The notes: a model not told the origin generated them from the sequence alone. A DNA stretch of 64,000 bases from Pantoea sp. Lij88 (GCF_030062155.1 NZ_CP118269.1:2728001-2792000), one strand, 5' to 3'. Positions 54,187 to 64,000 are shown, counted from the stretch's first letter. Numbers and translations: made by a program.

Positions 54187-56484
54187 TTATTGATAGTTGA
54201 ACTGCGCATCCTGAGTACGAACGGAATCGAGTCCAATCATCACGTTGAATTTGCCGGGCTCTGCAACGTGCTGCATCTGCTGGTTCCAGAACTTCAGCGC
54301 ATCGACGTCGATCTTAAACGTCACATTTTGCGACTCGCCCGCTTTCAGCATGATGCGCTTGAAGCCACGCAGCTCCTGCACCGGACGGCTGATGGAAGCG
54401 ACCGGGTCGTTGAGGTACATCTGCACCACCGTCGCACCATCGCGCTTACCGCTGTTGGTCACGGTCACAGTGGCTTCAACGCTGCCGTTACGCGGCATAG
54501 TCGGCGACGACATTTTGACCGGCGACACGGTGAAGCTGGTGTAGCTCAGGCCGTAACCAAATGGATAGAGCGGCCCGTTAGCGGCATCGTAATAGTGCGA
54601 GGTGTACTTGTTAGGCTTAGCAAAGTTGTAAGGACGGCCGGTTGGCAGATGGTTGTAGTAGATTGGAATCTGACCGACTGAACGCGGGAAGGAAACCGGC
54701 AGTTTGCCCGACGGGTTGTAGTCGCCGAACAGCACATCGGCGATGGCGTTGCCACCTTCGGTGCCGCTGAACCAGGTCTCCAGCATCGCATCGGCCATCC
54801 GATCTTCATTCACCACCGACAGCGGGCGTCCGTTCATCAGCACGATCACCAGCGGCTTACCGGTGGCTTTCAGTGCCGCTAAAAGCTTCTGCTGGCTCGG
54901 CGGGATAACCAGGTCACTGCGGCTGGAGGCTTCATGCGCCATGCCCTGCGCTTCGCCCACGGCGGCAACGACCACATCGGCCTGCTTCGCTTTGGCGACC
55001 GCATCATCAATCATCTGCTGCGGTGAACGTGTATCAACAGAAACCGCCTGCTCATAGAGGTTCAGGAAGTCCTGAATGCCTTTGTTGTCGGTGACGTTGG
55101 CGCCTTTCTCATACAGCAGCGTCGCTTTGCCTTCGGTGGCATTGCGCATGCCCTGCAGCAGCGAAACGGATTGCTTCGCCACGCCCGCCGCCGACCAGCT
55201 GCCCATAATGTCGCGCTGACTGTCTGCCAGCGGTCCAATCAGAGCAATGGTGCCCGATTTTTTCAGCGGCAGTGTTTCCAGGCGGTTTTTCAGCAACACC
55301 ATACTCTTGCGCGCAACGTCGCGCGCTTCGGCCCGGTGCAGACGGCTTTCCGCATTGGTGTCCTGCGGGTCGCTCTCTTTCGGCCCTAAATGGCTGTAGG
55401 GATCGTTAAACAGACCCATGTCATATTTGACGTTAAGCACATGGCGCGCCGCATCGTCAATCTCAGCCATGGTGACGTCGCCGCTCTTCACCAGGGCCGG
55501 CAGATACTTGCTGTAATACTCGTCGCTCATGCTCATATCGACGCCCGACTTCAGGGCGATACGAACCGCTTCCTGCGGATCGCTGGCAACGCCATGTTTG
55601 ATCAGCTCTTTAATTGCGCCGTGATCGCTGATGGTGATGCCTTTGAATTTCCACTTATCGCGCAGCAGATCTTTCAGCAGCCAGCTGTCCGCAGTCGCAG
55701 GCACGCCATTGATCGAGTTGAGCGCGACCATCACGCCGCCGCTGCCTGCATCCAGTGAGGCTTTATAAGGCGGCAGATAGTCCTGGAACATGCGCTGCGG
55801 GCTCATGTCCACGGTGTTGTAATCGCGTCCACCTTCCACGGCGCCATAGAGTGCGAAGTGCTTCACGCTGGTCATCACGCTGTAGCGATCGGCGGCGCTT
55901 TTGCCCTGCATCGACTGCACCATGCTGCGACCCATTTCGCTGGTGAGATACGTATCCTCACCGAAACCTTCGGAGCCACGGCCCCAGCGGGGTTCACGGC
56001 TGACATCCACCATCGGCGCCCAGGTCATATTCAGGCCATCGTCCGCCGCTTCATAGGCAGAGACGCGCCCCACCTCTTTTACCGCATCCAGATCCCAGCT
56101 TGATGCCAGGGCTAAAGGAATCGGGAAAATGGTGCGCTGACCATGAATCACGTCGTAGGCGAAAAAGAGGGGGATTTTCAGGCGGCTGAGCTGCATGGCC
56201 TGATCCTGCATCGCGCGGATATCCTGACGGGTCACGGTATTAAAGATCGCGCCAACCTGACTCTTCTGAATCATGTCGCGAATCACTTCTTTCGGATTAT
56301 CAGGTCCGACGCTGATTAAACGCAGCTGGCCGATTTTCTCGTCCAGCGTCATTTTTTTAAGCAGTTGGTTAACGAAGGCATCCCGCGCCTGTTCGGTCAT
56401 CGGGTGGTTACCTTGCAATGTCTCAGCTAATGCGGGTTGCATCGCGAGGGAGACAGCGAGACTAACAGAGTAAATCCATTTCAT
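54187..56484 (-). CDS. bglX: Periplasmic beta-glucosidase BglX (GH3)
   Basis: 765 aa from the ATG at 56484, exactly the E. coli length; the open frame upstream is promoter sequence. A signal peptide MKWIYSVSLAVSLAMQPALA precedes the GH3 N-terminal domain. The nucleophile Asp is in KGITISDHGAIKELIKHG near 280, and other motifs are MTWAPMVDVSREPRWGRGSE near 137 and VKHFALYGAVEGGRDYNTVD. A C-terminal fibronectin III-like domain (about 665-750) is present. It hydrolyses beta-glucosides in the periplasm. Divergent from dld as in E. coli. Confidence 0.96.
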   Translation of the reverse strand: MKWIYSVSLAVSLAMQPALAETLQGNHPMTEQARDAFVNQLLKKMTLDEKIGQLRLISVGPDNPKEVIRDMIQKSQVGAIFNTVTRQDIRAMQDQAMQLSRLKIPLFFAYDVIHGQRTIFPIPLALASSWDLDAVKEVGRVSAYEAADDGLNMTWAPMVDVSREPRWGRGSEGFGEDTYLTSEMGRSMVQSMQGKSAADRYSVMTSVKHFALYGAVEGGRDYNTVDMSPQRMFQDYLPPYKASLDAGSGGVMVALNSINGVPATADSWLLKDLLRDKWKFKGITISDHGAIKELIKHGVASDPQEAVRIALKSGVDMSMSDEYYSKYLPALVKSGDVTMAEIDDAARHVLNVKYDMGLFNDPYSHLGPKESDPQDTNAESRLHRAEARDVARKSMVLLKNRLETLPLKKSGTIALIGPLADSQRDIMGSWSAAGVAKQSVSLLQGMRNATEGKATLLYEKGANVTDNKGIQDFLNLYEQAVSVDTRSPQQMIDDAVAKAKQADVVVAAVGEAQGMAHEASSRSDLVIPPSQQKLLAALKATGKPLVIVLMNGRPLSVVNEDRMADAMLETWFSGTEGGNAIADVLFGDYNPSGKLPVSFPRSVGQIPIYYNHLPTGRPYNFAKPNKYTSHYYDAANGPLYPFGYGLSYTSFTVSPVKMSSPTMPRNGSVEATVTVTNSGKRDGATVVQMYLNDPVASISRPVQELRGFKRIMLKAGESQNVTFKIDVDALKFWNQQMQHVAEPGKFNVMIGLDSVRTQDAQFNYQ

Positions 56485-56639
56485 CAGGTTGGGTTCTCTT
56501 AAGTAACTGCGCAATATCGAATAAACAGGCGGCAGTGTGCCACAAGATGAGAATAGCAGGTAGCGGCCAGGCTCACACTGCGTTGAGGTCAGTTGACGTG
56601 CTACAGTTAGGACGCACTGATAAGACAAGGGAATTGCTC

Positions 56640-58343
56640 ATGATACAAACCTCTGCCCTGCTTTCTGACCTGCGCCGCCTGGTCGGCCCCTCCCATTTGC
56701 TGACAGAACCTGAACAGACCGCCCGCTATCGCAAAGGCTTTCGCTCCGGCGAAGGTGACGCGCTGGCCGTGGCGTTTCCCGGCACGCTGCTGGAGCTCTG
56801 GCGGGTACTGCAGACGCTGGTGAATGCGGATGTCATCATCCTGATGCAGGCGGCGAATACCGGCCTGACCGAAGGCTCAACGCCGCACGGCGACGACTAC
56901 GATCGTCCGCTGGTGATCGTCAGTACCCTGCGACTCGATAAGCTTCAGCTGATCGACGAAGGTCAGCAGGTGCTGGCGTTCCCCGGCAGCACTCTCTATC
57001 AGCTGGAAAAAGCGCTGAAGCCGCTGGGACGCGAGCCTCACTCGGTGATTGGCTCCTCCTGTATTGGTGCCTCGGTACTGGGCGGCATCTGTAATAACTC
57101 CGGCGGATCGCTGATTAAGCGCGGTCCGGCCTACAGCGAAATGGCCCTGTTTGCCCAGATTGATGCGCAGGGAAGACTGAAGCTGGTGAACCATCTGGGT
57201 ATCGATCTGGGTACCTCGCCGGAAGAGATTCTGGGGCGGCTGGATGACGATCGCTGGCAGCCCAAAGATGTGCAGCACGATGGCCGTCACGCCTCCGATC
57301 ATGAATATGCCGACCGGGTGCGTGACGTCGATGCCGATACGCCAGCGCGTTACAACGCCGATGCGCGTCGCCTGTTTGAAGCGTCCGGCTGTGCCGGGAA
57401 GCTGGCGGTGTTCGCGGTGCGACTCGATACCTTCACCAGCGAACCGCAGCAGCAGGTGTTTTACATCGGCACCAACGAACCCGGTGTACTCAACGATATC
57501 CGCCGCCATATGCTGGCGCATTTCACCCATCTGCCGGTGGCGGGCGAATATATGCACCGCGACATCTATGACATTGCGGAAGTCTACGGTAAAGATACTT
57601 TCCTGATGATCGACAAGCTGGGCACCAACAGGATGCCGCTGTTTTTCACGCTAAAGGGACGGGTTGATGCCTGGCTGAGCAAGCTCTCTTTCGTTAAACC
57701 GCACTTCAGCGATCGCCTGTTGCAGCGCCTGAGTAAACTGTTCCCGGCGCATCTGCCTGCACGCATGAAGCAGTATCGCGACAAATATGAACATCATCTG
57801 ATGCTGAAGATGTCAGGCGACGGCGTGGCGGAAGCGCGTACCTATCTGCGCGACTACTTCCGCGAAGGCGGTGGTGAGTTCTTCGAGTGTGAAGGCAAAG
57901 AAGGGGCGCATGCTTTTCTGCATCGCTTCGCGGCAGCGGGTGCGGCCGTGCGCTATCACGCGGTGCATGCGGATGAGGTCGAGGATATTCTGGCGCTGGA
58001 TATCGCCCTGCGCCGCAACGATGCGGACTGGTTCGAAACCCTGCCCGATGAGATTCGCGCCTCACTGAGCCATCGCCTCTACTATGGTCACTTCTTCTGT
58101 CACGTCTTCCATCAGGATTACATCGTCAGAAAAGGGGTTGATGTGCATGCGCTGAAAGCACAGATGCTGGAGATCCTTCAGGCGCGTGGCGCGGAATATC
58201 CCGCTGAGCATAACGTCGGTCATCTCTATCAGGCCAAACCGCAGCTGGCGGCGTTCTACCGCCGGCTCGATCCGACTAACAGTTTCAATCCCGGCATTGG
58301 CAAAACCAGCAAGCAAAAAGGCTGGGCGGTAAAACAGGTTTAA
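56640..58343 (+). CDS. dld: Quinone-dependent D-lactate dehydrogenase Dld
   Basis: 567 aa from the ATG at 56640 (AAGGGA, 7 nt), close to E. coli Dld (571). The FAD-binding domain shows LMQAANTGLTEGSTPHGDDY near 70 and SVIGSSCIGASVLGGICNNS near 138. The membrane-binding and cap domains follow, with HNVGHLYQAKPQLAAFYRRL near the C-terminus. It is a peripheral inner-membrane flavoprotein that passes electrons from D-lactate to quinones. Confidence 0.96.
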   Translation: MIQTSALLSDLRRLVGPSHLLTEPEQTARYRKGFRSGEGDALAVAFPGTLLELWRVLQTLVNADVIILMQAANTGLTEGSTPHGDDYDRPLVIVSTLRLDKLQLIDEGQQVLAFPGSTLYQLEKALKPLGREPHSVIGSSCIGASVLGGICNNSGGSLIKRGPAYSEMALFAQIDAQGRLKLVNHLGIDLGTSPEEILGRLDDDRWQPKDVQHDGRHASDHEYADRVRDVDADTPARYNADARRLFEASGCAGKLAVFAVRLDTFTSEPQQQVFYIGTNEPGVLNDIRRHMLAHFTHLPVAGEYMHRDIYDIAEVYGKDTFLMIDKLGTNRMPLFFTLKGRVDAWLSKLSFVKPHFSDRLLQRLSKLFPAHLPARMKQYRDKYEHHLMLKMSGDGVAEARTYLRDYFREGGGEFFECEGKEGAHAFLHRFAAAGAAVRYHAVHADEVEDILALDIALRRNDADWFETLPDEIRASLSHRLYYGHFFCHVFHQDYIVRKGVDVHALKAQMLEILQARGAEYPAEHNVGHLYQAKPQLAAFYRRLDPTNSFNPGIGKTSKQKGWAVKQV

Positions 58344-58353
58344 CGACGTTAAT

Positions 58354-58383
58354 GGTCAGCCTGCCTGTGTGAGCAGGCTGACC
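58354..58383 (+). terminator. Hairpin after dld
   Basis: GGTCAGCCTGC and GCAGGCTGACC (11 bp) separated by 8 nt, 10 nt after the dld stop. No U-run follows, so its terminating strength is uncertain. Confidence 0.55.
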
Positions 58384-58618
58384 GTCACGCTTGTGGTTGA
58401 CCCATTTACTCCCCTTTTCGACCTGTTTTTATTACTAACATCTTCATCAAAAAATTAATTCCTCTTCCCAGATTGAACCTTCTTTATTTTCTCTCATCAG
58501 GTTATGCGCAACGTCTCACAAATCATTACCCTGCCATTTGATAATTCGCCTCACGAAAAATAAATTGTCGCCACAAAAATAATAGATCAATTGAATTTCA
58601 TTCAGGGAATGATGATCG

Positions 58619-60016
58619 ATGCGAAAAATTAATTACGCGTTGGCGTTAATAGAATCAGCCACCTTAGCCCTTGCGTTATCAGCAATGGGTACATCGCCGG
58701 GTTATGCCAGTGGATTTATTGAGGACGCATCGCTAAAAGGTAATGTCTTTTACTGGCAGCGTCAGCGGGACCGCAGAGACACCGATCCCAACAGTGAATA
58801 TCAGGGACAGTATCGGGATAATTTACATCACGCCTCACTTAACAGTAATCTCGACTTTCAGTCAGGCTATGCGGGGGAGTGGATTGGTCTGGACTTCGCC
58901 GTTTTTGGTGCCGCCGAACTCTCCAGTAGCGGCCCCGCCGCCCCCAATGAAATTGGCTTCAGTAAGGCGCGCACCCGCTGGGATGAAAAGTGGGATGGCG
59001 ACAGCAGCGGTGCATCTGTTTATAACGCTGCGCTGAAATTTAAATATAACGATTACTGGTTACGCGCCGGATATATTCAGCCAACTGGTCAGACAATTAT
59101 TGCGCCGCACTGGAGTTTTTTACCCGGCACCTATCGTGGCGCCGAAGTCGGTGCGCGATATGATTTCAAGGAGGCCGGAGCATTATCACTTTCCTGGATG
59201 TGGAGCGATAAATATAAGGCACCCTGGTATCGTGATTTATATAATTTCCGCCAGGCTGATGGCAAAACGCCTGTCAGCTACCTGCATTCATTCGGCATGA
59301 AATATGACTTTAAAAATAATCTGGTGCTGGAAGGGGCATTTGGTCAGGCGGCAGATTATATGGATCAATATTTTGCCAAAGCCGCCTGGTCGGCCACGCC
59401 TTACGGCAATGCACTCTCTGCCAGCTATCAGTTTTACGGCGCGCACGACAAAGTCTCAGGCGGTGCCGCTAATCCCCGTGATGTCTATGATGGCCTGGCC
59501 TGGTTACAGGCGATCACGGTCGGTTACAACGTCGGCCCGCTGGATCTGCGACTCGAAGGCAGCTGGGTCAAAGCAGAAGGCAATCAGGGCTTCTTCCTGC
59601 AGCGCATGACGCCGGGTTACGCCAGCTCCAATGGACGACTGGATATCTGGTGGGATGCCCGTTCCGACTGGAACGCCAATGGCGAAAAAGCGGTCTTTGC
59701 CGGTGCGATGCTCGACTTAACGCCGTGGCAGCTGGCGGGATGGAAAGTGGGTGCATCGTACGTCTGGGGCTGGGATGCCAGACCCGCCACCCTGCCCGGC
59801 GTTGACCCGCGTCAGCGGCTGAAAGAGTCCGCCTGGAACCTTGATCTGATCTATCAAATCCAGCAGGGCCGCGCCAGAGATACGCAGTTCAGACTGCACT
59901 ACACCCATTACGACAATCACAGCGATCTGCCTGGTTACAGCGGCGGTTACGGCAACATCTTCCAGGACGAGAAGGACATCAAATTCATGGTTCTCGTGCC
60001 GTTTACGCTGTTCTGA
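58619..60016 (+). CDS. chiP: Chitoporin-like outer membrane porin (OprD family)
   Basis: 465 aa. A signal peptide ends around YASG (about residue 31). The mature protein starts [20 protein letters not shown], typical of OprD-family specific porins, continues with alternating aromatic beta-strands and ends in VLVPFTLF with C-terminal Phe. Located 48 nt before a GH20 chitobiase, it fits chitoporin ChiP, which admits chitooligosaccharides. The ChiP name rests mostly on this pairing. GGGAATGATG precedes the start; no clear pairing site for the sRNA ChiX was recognised. Confidence 0.82.
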   Translation: MRKINYALALIESATLALALSAMGTSPGYASGFIEDASLKGNVFYWQRQRDRRDTDPNSEYQGQYRDNLHHASLNSNLDFQSGYAGEWIGLDFAVFGAAELSSSGPAAPNEIGFSKARTRWDEKWDGDSSGASVYNAALKFKYNDYWLRAGYIQPTGQTIIAPHWSFLPGTYRGAEVGARYDFKEAGALSLSWMWSDKYKAPWYRDLYNFRQADGKTPVSYLHSFGMKYDFKNNLVLEGAFGQAADYMDQYFAKAAWSATPYGNALSASYQFYGAHDKVSGGAANPRDVYDGLAWLQAITVGYNVGPLDLRLEGSWVKAEGNQGFFLQRMTPGYASSNGRLDIWWDARSDWNANGEKAVFAGAMLDLTPWQLAGWKVGASYVWGWDARPATLPGVDPRQRLKESAWNLDLIYQIQQGRARDTQFRLHYTHYDNHSDLPGYSGGYGNIFQDEKDIKFMVLVPFTLF

Positions 60017-60064
60017 CGCCCTGCGGACTCCTGGATACTTTTTCAGCAGCAAGGATGACTCACT

Positions 60065-62716
60065 ATGTTTAAGTTAAGCTTTATCGCGCTCACTCTGCTG
60101 GGCATTGCAGTCACAGGCTACGCCAGCCCATCCGATCAGCAGGTGGTGAATCAAATCAGCCAGTTCGGCGTCACGTATCAGGTGAACGATAATCAGGCCG
60201 CTCTGAACGGCACCGACTGTGCCGTGCTGGGTGCCGACTATGCCGCCTGTCAACGCGCCACCATTACCCTGACCAATAACGGCCCGGCACTGACCGACAA
60301 ACACTGGGCTATCTACATGAGCAACGTCCACCAGACGCTTCGGGTTGATAACGACCAGTTTAAAATGACCCATCTGGTCGGCGACTTAACCCGGCTGGAG
60401 CCGACGGAGAAATTCACCGGCATTGACGCCGGCGAATCAGTGGAGATCCCCATCGTTAACGAGTACTGGCAGCTGTTTATCACCGATGTGATGCCGCGCT
60501 GGTATGTCACGGCCGGGCAGGCACCCCCCAAAATTATTGCCAGCACCGACCATGAAGATCTCACCCAGTTTGTGTTGCCGCTGGGCGATCACTGGCGGCG
60601 CAGTGCCGATGATCATAATGTCCTGATGCAGCCTGCCAGCCGGTTTGAGAAAAACAGCGATGTTGCCACCCTGCCCGCCTCTGCGTTGCGGGGCCAGATA
60701 ACGCCCACGCCCCTTGAGGTGAACCTCCGCTCGCACGATGCCGATCTCAGCCGGGGTGTCAGGCTGACGCTGACCGGGCTGAGCGATGAAACCAGTGAGG
60801 CGGTAAAACAGCAACTGATTCAACTTAGCCTGAAAGAAGCGTCGGATGGGTTTGCTATCACGACGCAGATCAAACCGGGTCGCTTCAGCGGCAAACGGGC
60901 TAAATCGGGCGCATACCATCTGGATATCACTCCCCGTCGCGCCATCGTAGTGGGCTATGATGCTGCCGGTGTTTTCTATGGTCTGATGTCGATTCTCTCG
61001 CTGGTGCCCGGTGAAGGCGCGCCGCGTATTGCCGCGCTGGAGGCCCATGATGCACCGCGTTTTGCCTATCGCGGCGCGTTTCTTGACGTTGCCCGTAACT
61101 TTCACAGTAAGCAGGCGGTGATGCGGCTGCTTGATCAGATGGCAGCCTGGAAGATGAACCGCTTCCACTTTCACCTCAGTGACGATGAGGGCTGGCGGAT
61201 TGAGATTCCCGGCTTACCGGAACTGACGGATGTCGGCGCCAGACGCTGTCATGACCTGACCGAACAGCGTTGCCTTCTGCCGCAACTCGGTTCCGGTCCG
61301 TTCAGCGATAACAACGGCAGCGGCTACTTCAGTCGTGCCGACTACATTGAGATAGTAAAGTACGCGCAGGCCCGCCATATTCAGGTCATCCCGGAAATCG
61401 ATATGCCCGCCCATGCCCGTGCGGCGGTGATCTCAATGGAAGCGCGCTACCAGCGGCTGATGAAAGCGGGAGAGCCAGAACAGGCCAGCGCGTATCGCCT
61501 GATTGATCCTACCGACGATTCCAGTACCACCTCCGTCCAACTTTATGATCGCACCAGTTATCTCAATCCCTGCATTGAGGGTTCACTGCGTTTTGTCGAC
61601 AAAGTGATCGGCGAGATTCAGGCGATGCACAAAGAGGCGGGACAGCCGCTCAGCATCTGGCATTTTGGCGGTGACGAAGCGAAGAATATCCGGCTGGGCG
61701 CAGGCTACTCTGACAAAAACAGTCCCAAACCGGGCACCGGTCTGCGCGACTGGAGTAAAGAAGATCTGCCGTGGGCGAAATCGCAGGTCTGTCAGGCGCT
61801 GGTGAAAAGCGGCAAAGTGGAAGATCTGGCGCACCTGCCGAGCTACTTCGCCCTGTCCGTCAGTGAGATTGTTAACCGGCACGGCATTAGCAAAATGCAG
61901 GCGTGGCAGGATGGCCTGAAAGATGCCACAAACGCTGGCGCCTTCGCCACCCGGCATGTTGCGGTCAACTTCTGGGACACCCTCTACTGGGGCGGTTTTG
62001 ACAGTGCCAGTGACTGGTCACAGAAAGGTTACGACGTGGTGATCTCCAGCCCCGATTACCTCTATCTGGATTTCCCGTATGAGGTGAATCCGCTGGAACG
62101 CGGCTATTACTGGGGCACTCGCTTCAACGACGAGCGCAAAATCTTTGGCTTCGCACCAGACAACCTGCCGCAGAATGCGGAGACCTCCGTGGATCGCGAC
62201 GGCAACTTTTTCAGCGCCACATCAGAGAAGCCGTGGCGCGGTGCTTATGGTATTTCGGCCCAGCTGTGGAGCGAAACCGTGCGCACTGACGCCGGGATGG
62301 AGCACATGATCTATCCGCGTCTGTTTGCGGTCGCGGAACGAAGCTGGCACCGCGCCAGCTGGGAACAGGATTACCAGGCCGGTCAGACGTATGCAGGCGG
62401 TAAGACGCATCGGGTTGATCAGCAGGCGCGCCTGAATGACTGGCAGCGATTTGCCAATCTGCTGGGACAGCGGGAACTGCCGAAACTGGATAAGGCAGGT
62501 ATCCATTATCGCCTGCCGGTGCCGGGAGCAAAAATCGTTGATGGCATCCTGTCGATGAACGTGGCTTTGCCTGGCGTGACGCTGGAGTACAGTCTGGACA
62601 AGGGCGCAAACTGGCAGCGCTACGATGCTAAAAGACCGCCGCAGGTCAGCGGTGCCGTGGCAATCCGCTCGGTGAGCCGCGATGGCCAGCGCACCAGCCG
62701 CGTTGAGACGCTGTAG
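60065..62716 (+). CDS. chb: Chitobiase (GH20 beta-N-acetylhexosaminidase)
   Basis: 883 aa, close to the Serratia marcescens chitobiase (about 885). A signal peptide MFKLSFIALTLLGIAVTGYA is cleaved near residue 20. The order is a carbohydrate-binding-type N-domain (about 25-175), a GH20b domain (about 215-330), the TIM-barrel catalytic domain (about 335-770) with the catalytic Asp537-Glu538 pair in WHFGGDEAKNIRLG, and an immunoglobulin-like C-terminal domain. It splits chitobiose to GlcNAc in the periplasm. Likely cotranscribed with the upstream porin. Confidence 0.95.
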   Translation: MFKLSFIALTLLGIAVTGYASPSDQQVVNQISQFGVTYQVNDNQAALNGTDCAVLGADYAACQRATITLTNNGPALTDKHWAIYMSNVHQTLRVDNDQFKMTHLVGDLTRLEPTEKFTGIDAGESVEIPIVNEYWQLFITDVMPRWYVTAGQAPPKIIASTDHEDLTQFVLPLGDHWRRSADDHNVLMQPASRFEKNSDVATLPASALRGQITPTPLEVNLRSHDADLSRGVRLTLTGLSDETSEAVKQQLIQLSLKEASDGFAITTQIKPGRFSGKRAKSGAYHLDITPRRAIVVGYDAAGVFYGLMSILSLVPGEGAPRIAALEAHDAPRFAYRGAFLDVARNFHSKQAVMRLLDQMAAWKMNRFHFHLSDDEGWRIEIPGLPELTDVGARRCHDLTEQRCLLPQLGSGPFSDNNGSGYFSRADYIEIVKYAQARHIQVIPEIDMPAHARAAVISMEARYQRLMKAGEPEQASAYRLIDPTDDSSTTSVQLYDRTSYLNPCIEGSLRFVDKVIGEIQAMHKEAGQPLSIWHFGGDEAKNIRLGAGYSDKNSPKPGTGLRDWSKEDLPWAKSQVCQALVKSGKVEDLAHLPSYFALSVSEIVNRHGISKMQAWQDGLKDATNAGAFATRHVAVNFWDTLYWGGFDSASDWSQKGYDVVISSPDYLYLDFPYEVNPLERGYYWGTRFNDERKIFGFAPDNLPQNAETSVDRDGNFFSATSEKPWRGAYGISAQLWSETVRTDAGMEHMIYPRLFAVAERSWHRASWEQDYQAGQTYAGGKTHRVDQQARLNDWQRFANLLGQRELPKLDKAGIHYRLPVPGAKIVDGILSMNVALPGVTLEYSLDKGANWQRYDAKRPPQVSGAVAIRSVSRDGQRTSRVETL

Positions 62717-62762
62717 AAAGCGGGAGTGGCACGGGGATAAGAAACCAGCGCCTTAAAAATAC

Positions 62763-62793
62763 AAAAGGCCGACATAAGTCGGCCTTAAATTTT
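62763..62793 (+). terminator. Terminator of the chitobiase operon
   Basis: AAGGCCGAC-ATAA-GTCGGCCTT followed by AAATTTT, 49 nt after the chitobiase stop. Confidence 0.75.
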
Positions 62794-62833
62794 GACAAAA
62801 TCTGACTCGCTTCGCTGTGAGAACGTGCATACG

Positions 62834-62940
62834 CAGGAAATAGGGTCAGATCGGAAAGACGCAAAAAACGTCATCCATGACACGCTCTACCCGCGCCGTC
62901 CCTGGCGCGGGACGCTTTCCTACTCTGACCCTATTCCCTG
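62834..62940. repeat. Palindromic repeat element D (107 bp)
   Basis: The left end CAGGAAATAGGGTCAGA plus TCGGAAAG is mirrored by the right end, which in reverse complement gives CAGGGAATAGGGTCAGA plus GTAGGAAAG. An inner hairpin CGCGCC/GGCGCG is at about 62892-62909. Same family as elements A and C near 2.6-3.1 kb, sharing GGTCAGATCGGAAAG. Confidence 0.8.
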
Positions 62941-63024
62941 CACGTTTGGCTAATTTGTTGCTGCCAGATTCCCACTTATGTGAGTAAATTGTATGAGGCC
63001 AAAAGAGATCAGCCCCTTTCACAC

Positions 63025-64000
63025 CTAAACCAGCTTCTCTTCGGGTACCGGCTCCACACCCGCCATCTGCTGACGGCGCTCGATAATCATGGTTTGCGGT
63101 GTCGAGAGCAGGATGCCCTCTTTACGCAGACGCGTCAGAATATCGAACAGCAGGTCGCTCTTCGCGCCAGAGATCTGGCGCTGACCCGCCACGTTACCGG
63201 TGACGCTCAGAATAATCCCCTGCTGGGTCAGATCTTTAAACGAAACAGACGGCTCCGGCGTTTCCAGAATACGTTCGTTCTCGTTGTAGACCTCCAGCAG
63301 AATATCGCGCACCTTCACCGGATCGATATCCAGCGGGAAGGTCAGCGTAATCGTGACCACACCCTGCGCATTACCCATCGTCGCGTTGCGAACGTTCTGC
63401 GAGATAAACTGCGAGTTCGGCACGATCACTGTGGATTTATCGCCCAGCTGGATCTCGGTGGCACGCACATTAATGCGGCGGATATCCCCTTCGATGCCGC
63501 TGATACTCACCAGATCGCCGACTTTAACCGGCCGCTCGGTCAACAGAATCAGACCGGAGATAAAGTTCTTCACTATCTCCTGTAAGCCAAAACCGATACC
63601 GACCGACAACGCACTGACGATCCAGGCCAGCTTGTTCCACTGCAGACCCATGATCGACAGGGTCAGCAGGATAATCAGCACATAACCGATGTTGCTGAAC
63701 AGCGTTACCAGCGACACCCGCATCCCCACATCCATGGTGGTTTTTGGCAGGAAATCGGTGTCGAGCCAGCGGCGTACCGAGCGCAGCACATAGATGCCGA
63801 CAATCAGGCAGATGATCGCATTGACCATGTGCGCCGGCACGATATTCAGGGATTCGAGTCCTTTACCGCCCCAGAACTCAATCACTTTTTGCAGCAGCTC
63901 AATCGGCGTTGAGGAGGCAAAGGTGCCGTTGAGCAGCGCCAGTGCCACAACCAGCACCAGGAAGGTCTTACCGATGGCCGTCAGCAGCGTGGCGGTTTGC
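63025..64000 (-). CDS. MscS-family mechanosensitive channel, C-terminal part
   Basis: About 325 codons lie in the window and the frame continues past its edge, so the N-terminus is missing. Membrane helices precede the MscS signature region: GIGFGLQEIVKNFISGLILL followed by TERPVKVGDLVSISG, which forms the pore-lining helix and beta domain. The vestibule domain ends at KEGILLSTPQTMIIERRQQM and a short tail. These channels open under membrane tension on hypo-osmotic shock. The long run of helices before the pore suggests a large YbiO- or DUF3772-type member rather than small MscS. Confidence 0.88.
   Translation of the reverse strand, partial: QTATLLTAIGKTFLVLVVALALLNGTFASSTPIELLQKVIEFWGGKGLESLNIVPAHMVNAIICLIVGIYVLRSVRRWLDTDFLPKTTMDVGMRVSLVTLFSNIGYVLIILLTLSIMGLQWNKLAWIVSALSVGIGFGLQEIVKNFISGLILLTERPVKVGDLVSISGIEGDIRRINVRATEIQLGDKSTVIVPNSQFISQNVRNATMGNAQGVVTITLTFPLDIDPVKVRDILLEVYNENERILETPEPSVSFKDLTQQGIILSVTGNVAGQRQISGAKSDLLFDILTRLRKEGILLSTPQTMIIERRQQMAGVEPVPEEKLV

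Noticed and set aside
58560..58625. ChiX small-RNA pairing site in the chitoporin leader
   Set aside because: The leader around the start does not match the recalled E. coli chiP pairing segment (GAGGAATT region).
1..64000. CRISPR array, tRNA, rRNA or prophage genes
   Set aside because: Looked for regular short repeats, cloverleaf-type segments and phage structural genes; none was convincing.

Overview
The window is about 64 kb of enterobacterial chromosome. Gene content and order point to Erwiniaceae, most likely Pantoea or a close relative. Several blocks match the known E. coli order (iaaA/moeA-moeB/ybiT, ybiR-mntR-mntS, ompX, rhtA, dps, glnHPQ, rlmF, ybiB-dinG, mlrA-yohO-yehWXYZ, bglX/dld). 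Accessory blocks of a kind seen in plant- and insect-associated enterics sit between them. No rRNA, tRNA, CRISPR array, prophage or complete insertion sequence was found.

Region by region. 0-5.4 kb: iaaA, cut by the window edge and interrupted by an in-frame amber codon; moeA-moeB for molybdenum cofactor; a cluster of palindromic repeats; ybiT (ABC-F); and an H-NS family gene. 5.4-6.2 kb holds no convincing gene. 6.2-10.5 kb: a tripartite drug efflux operon (HlyD adaptor, DHA2 pump, NodT outer-membrane lipoprotein). 10.6-12.6 kb: the manganese module ybiR-mntR, with a divergent small gene that looks like an N-terminally extended mntS behind two MntR-type operators. 12.8-18.0 kb: ompX, rhtA, dps and glnHPQ, the last with an NtrC/sigma-54 type control region. 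18-19.8 kb: rlmF and a flavin reductase-like gene.

19.8-33.0 kb is a complete histidine utilisation (hut) island. It has a polar amino acid ABC transporter operon ending in a HutH-like protein, hutI-hutG, hutF-hutD, the repressor hutC and hutH-hutU. Histidine goes to urocanate (HutH), imidazolonepropionate (HutU), formiminoglutamate (HutI), N-formylglutamate (HutF) and glutamate plus formate (HutG), the five-step route. HutC-type TGTATATACA operators precede every transcription unit. The HutH-like protein in the transporter operon lacks exactly the Ala-Ser-Gly triad that forms the MIO cofactor, and a catalytic Tyr is replaced by Met. It is therefore probably not a normal ammonia-lyase; this is the most unusual observation in the window.

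33.2-43.6 kb: an M20 amidohydrolase, ybiB, dinG with a LexA box, an XRE-cupin regulator coupled to a GNAT acetyltransferase, mlrA, the 35-codon membrane peptide gene yohO, and the osmoprotectant transporter yehZYXW. 43.8-50.0 kb: an MFS transporter, a RelE/HigB-type toxin-antitoxin pair, idi, a chemoreceptor and a suppressor-of-fused domain protein.

50.0-53.1 kb is an AT-richer accessory patch with a periplasmic BPL_N-type protein, a TetR regulator and a VOC protein. The first two genes lie between two 148-bp direct repeats; the left one is the promoter and first 15 codons of the suppressor-of-fused gene and the right one is an orphan copy. 53.2-64 kb: an MpaB-type oxygenase, bglX and dld (divergent), a chitoporin-like gene with a GH20 chitobiase, another palindromic repeat, and the C-terminal part of an MscS-type channel running off the window.
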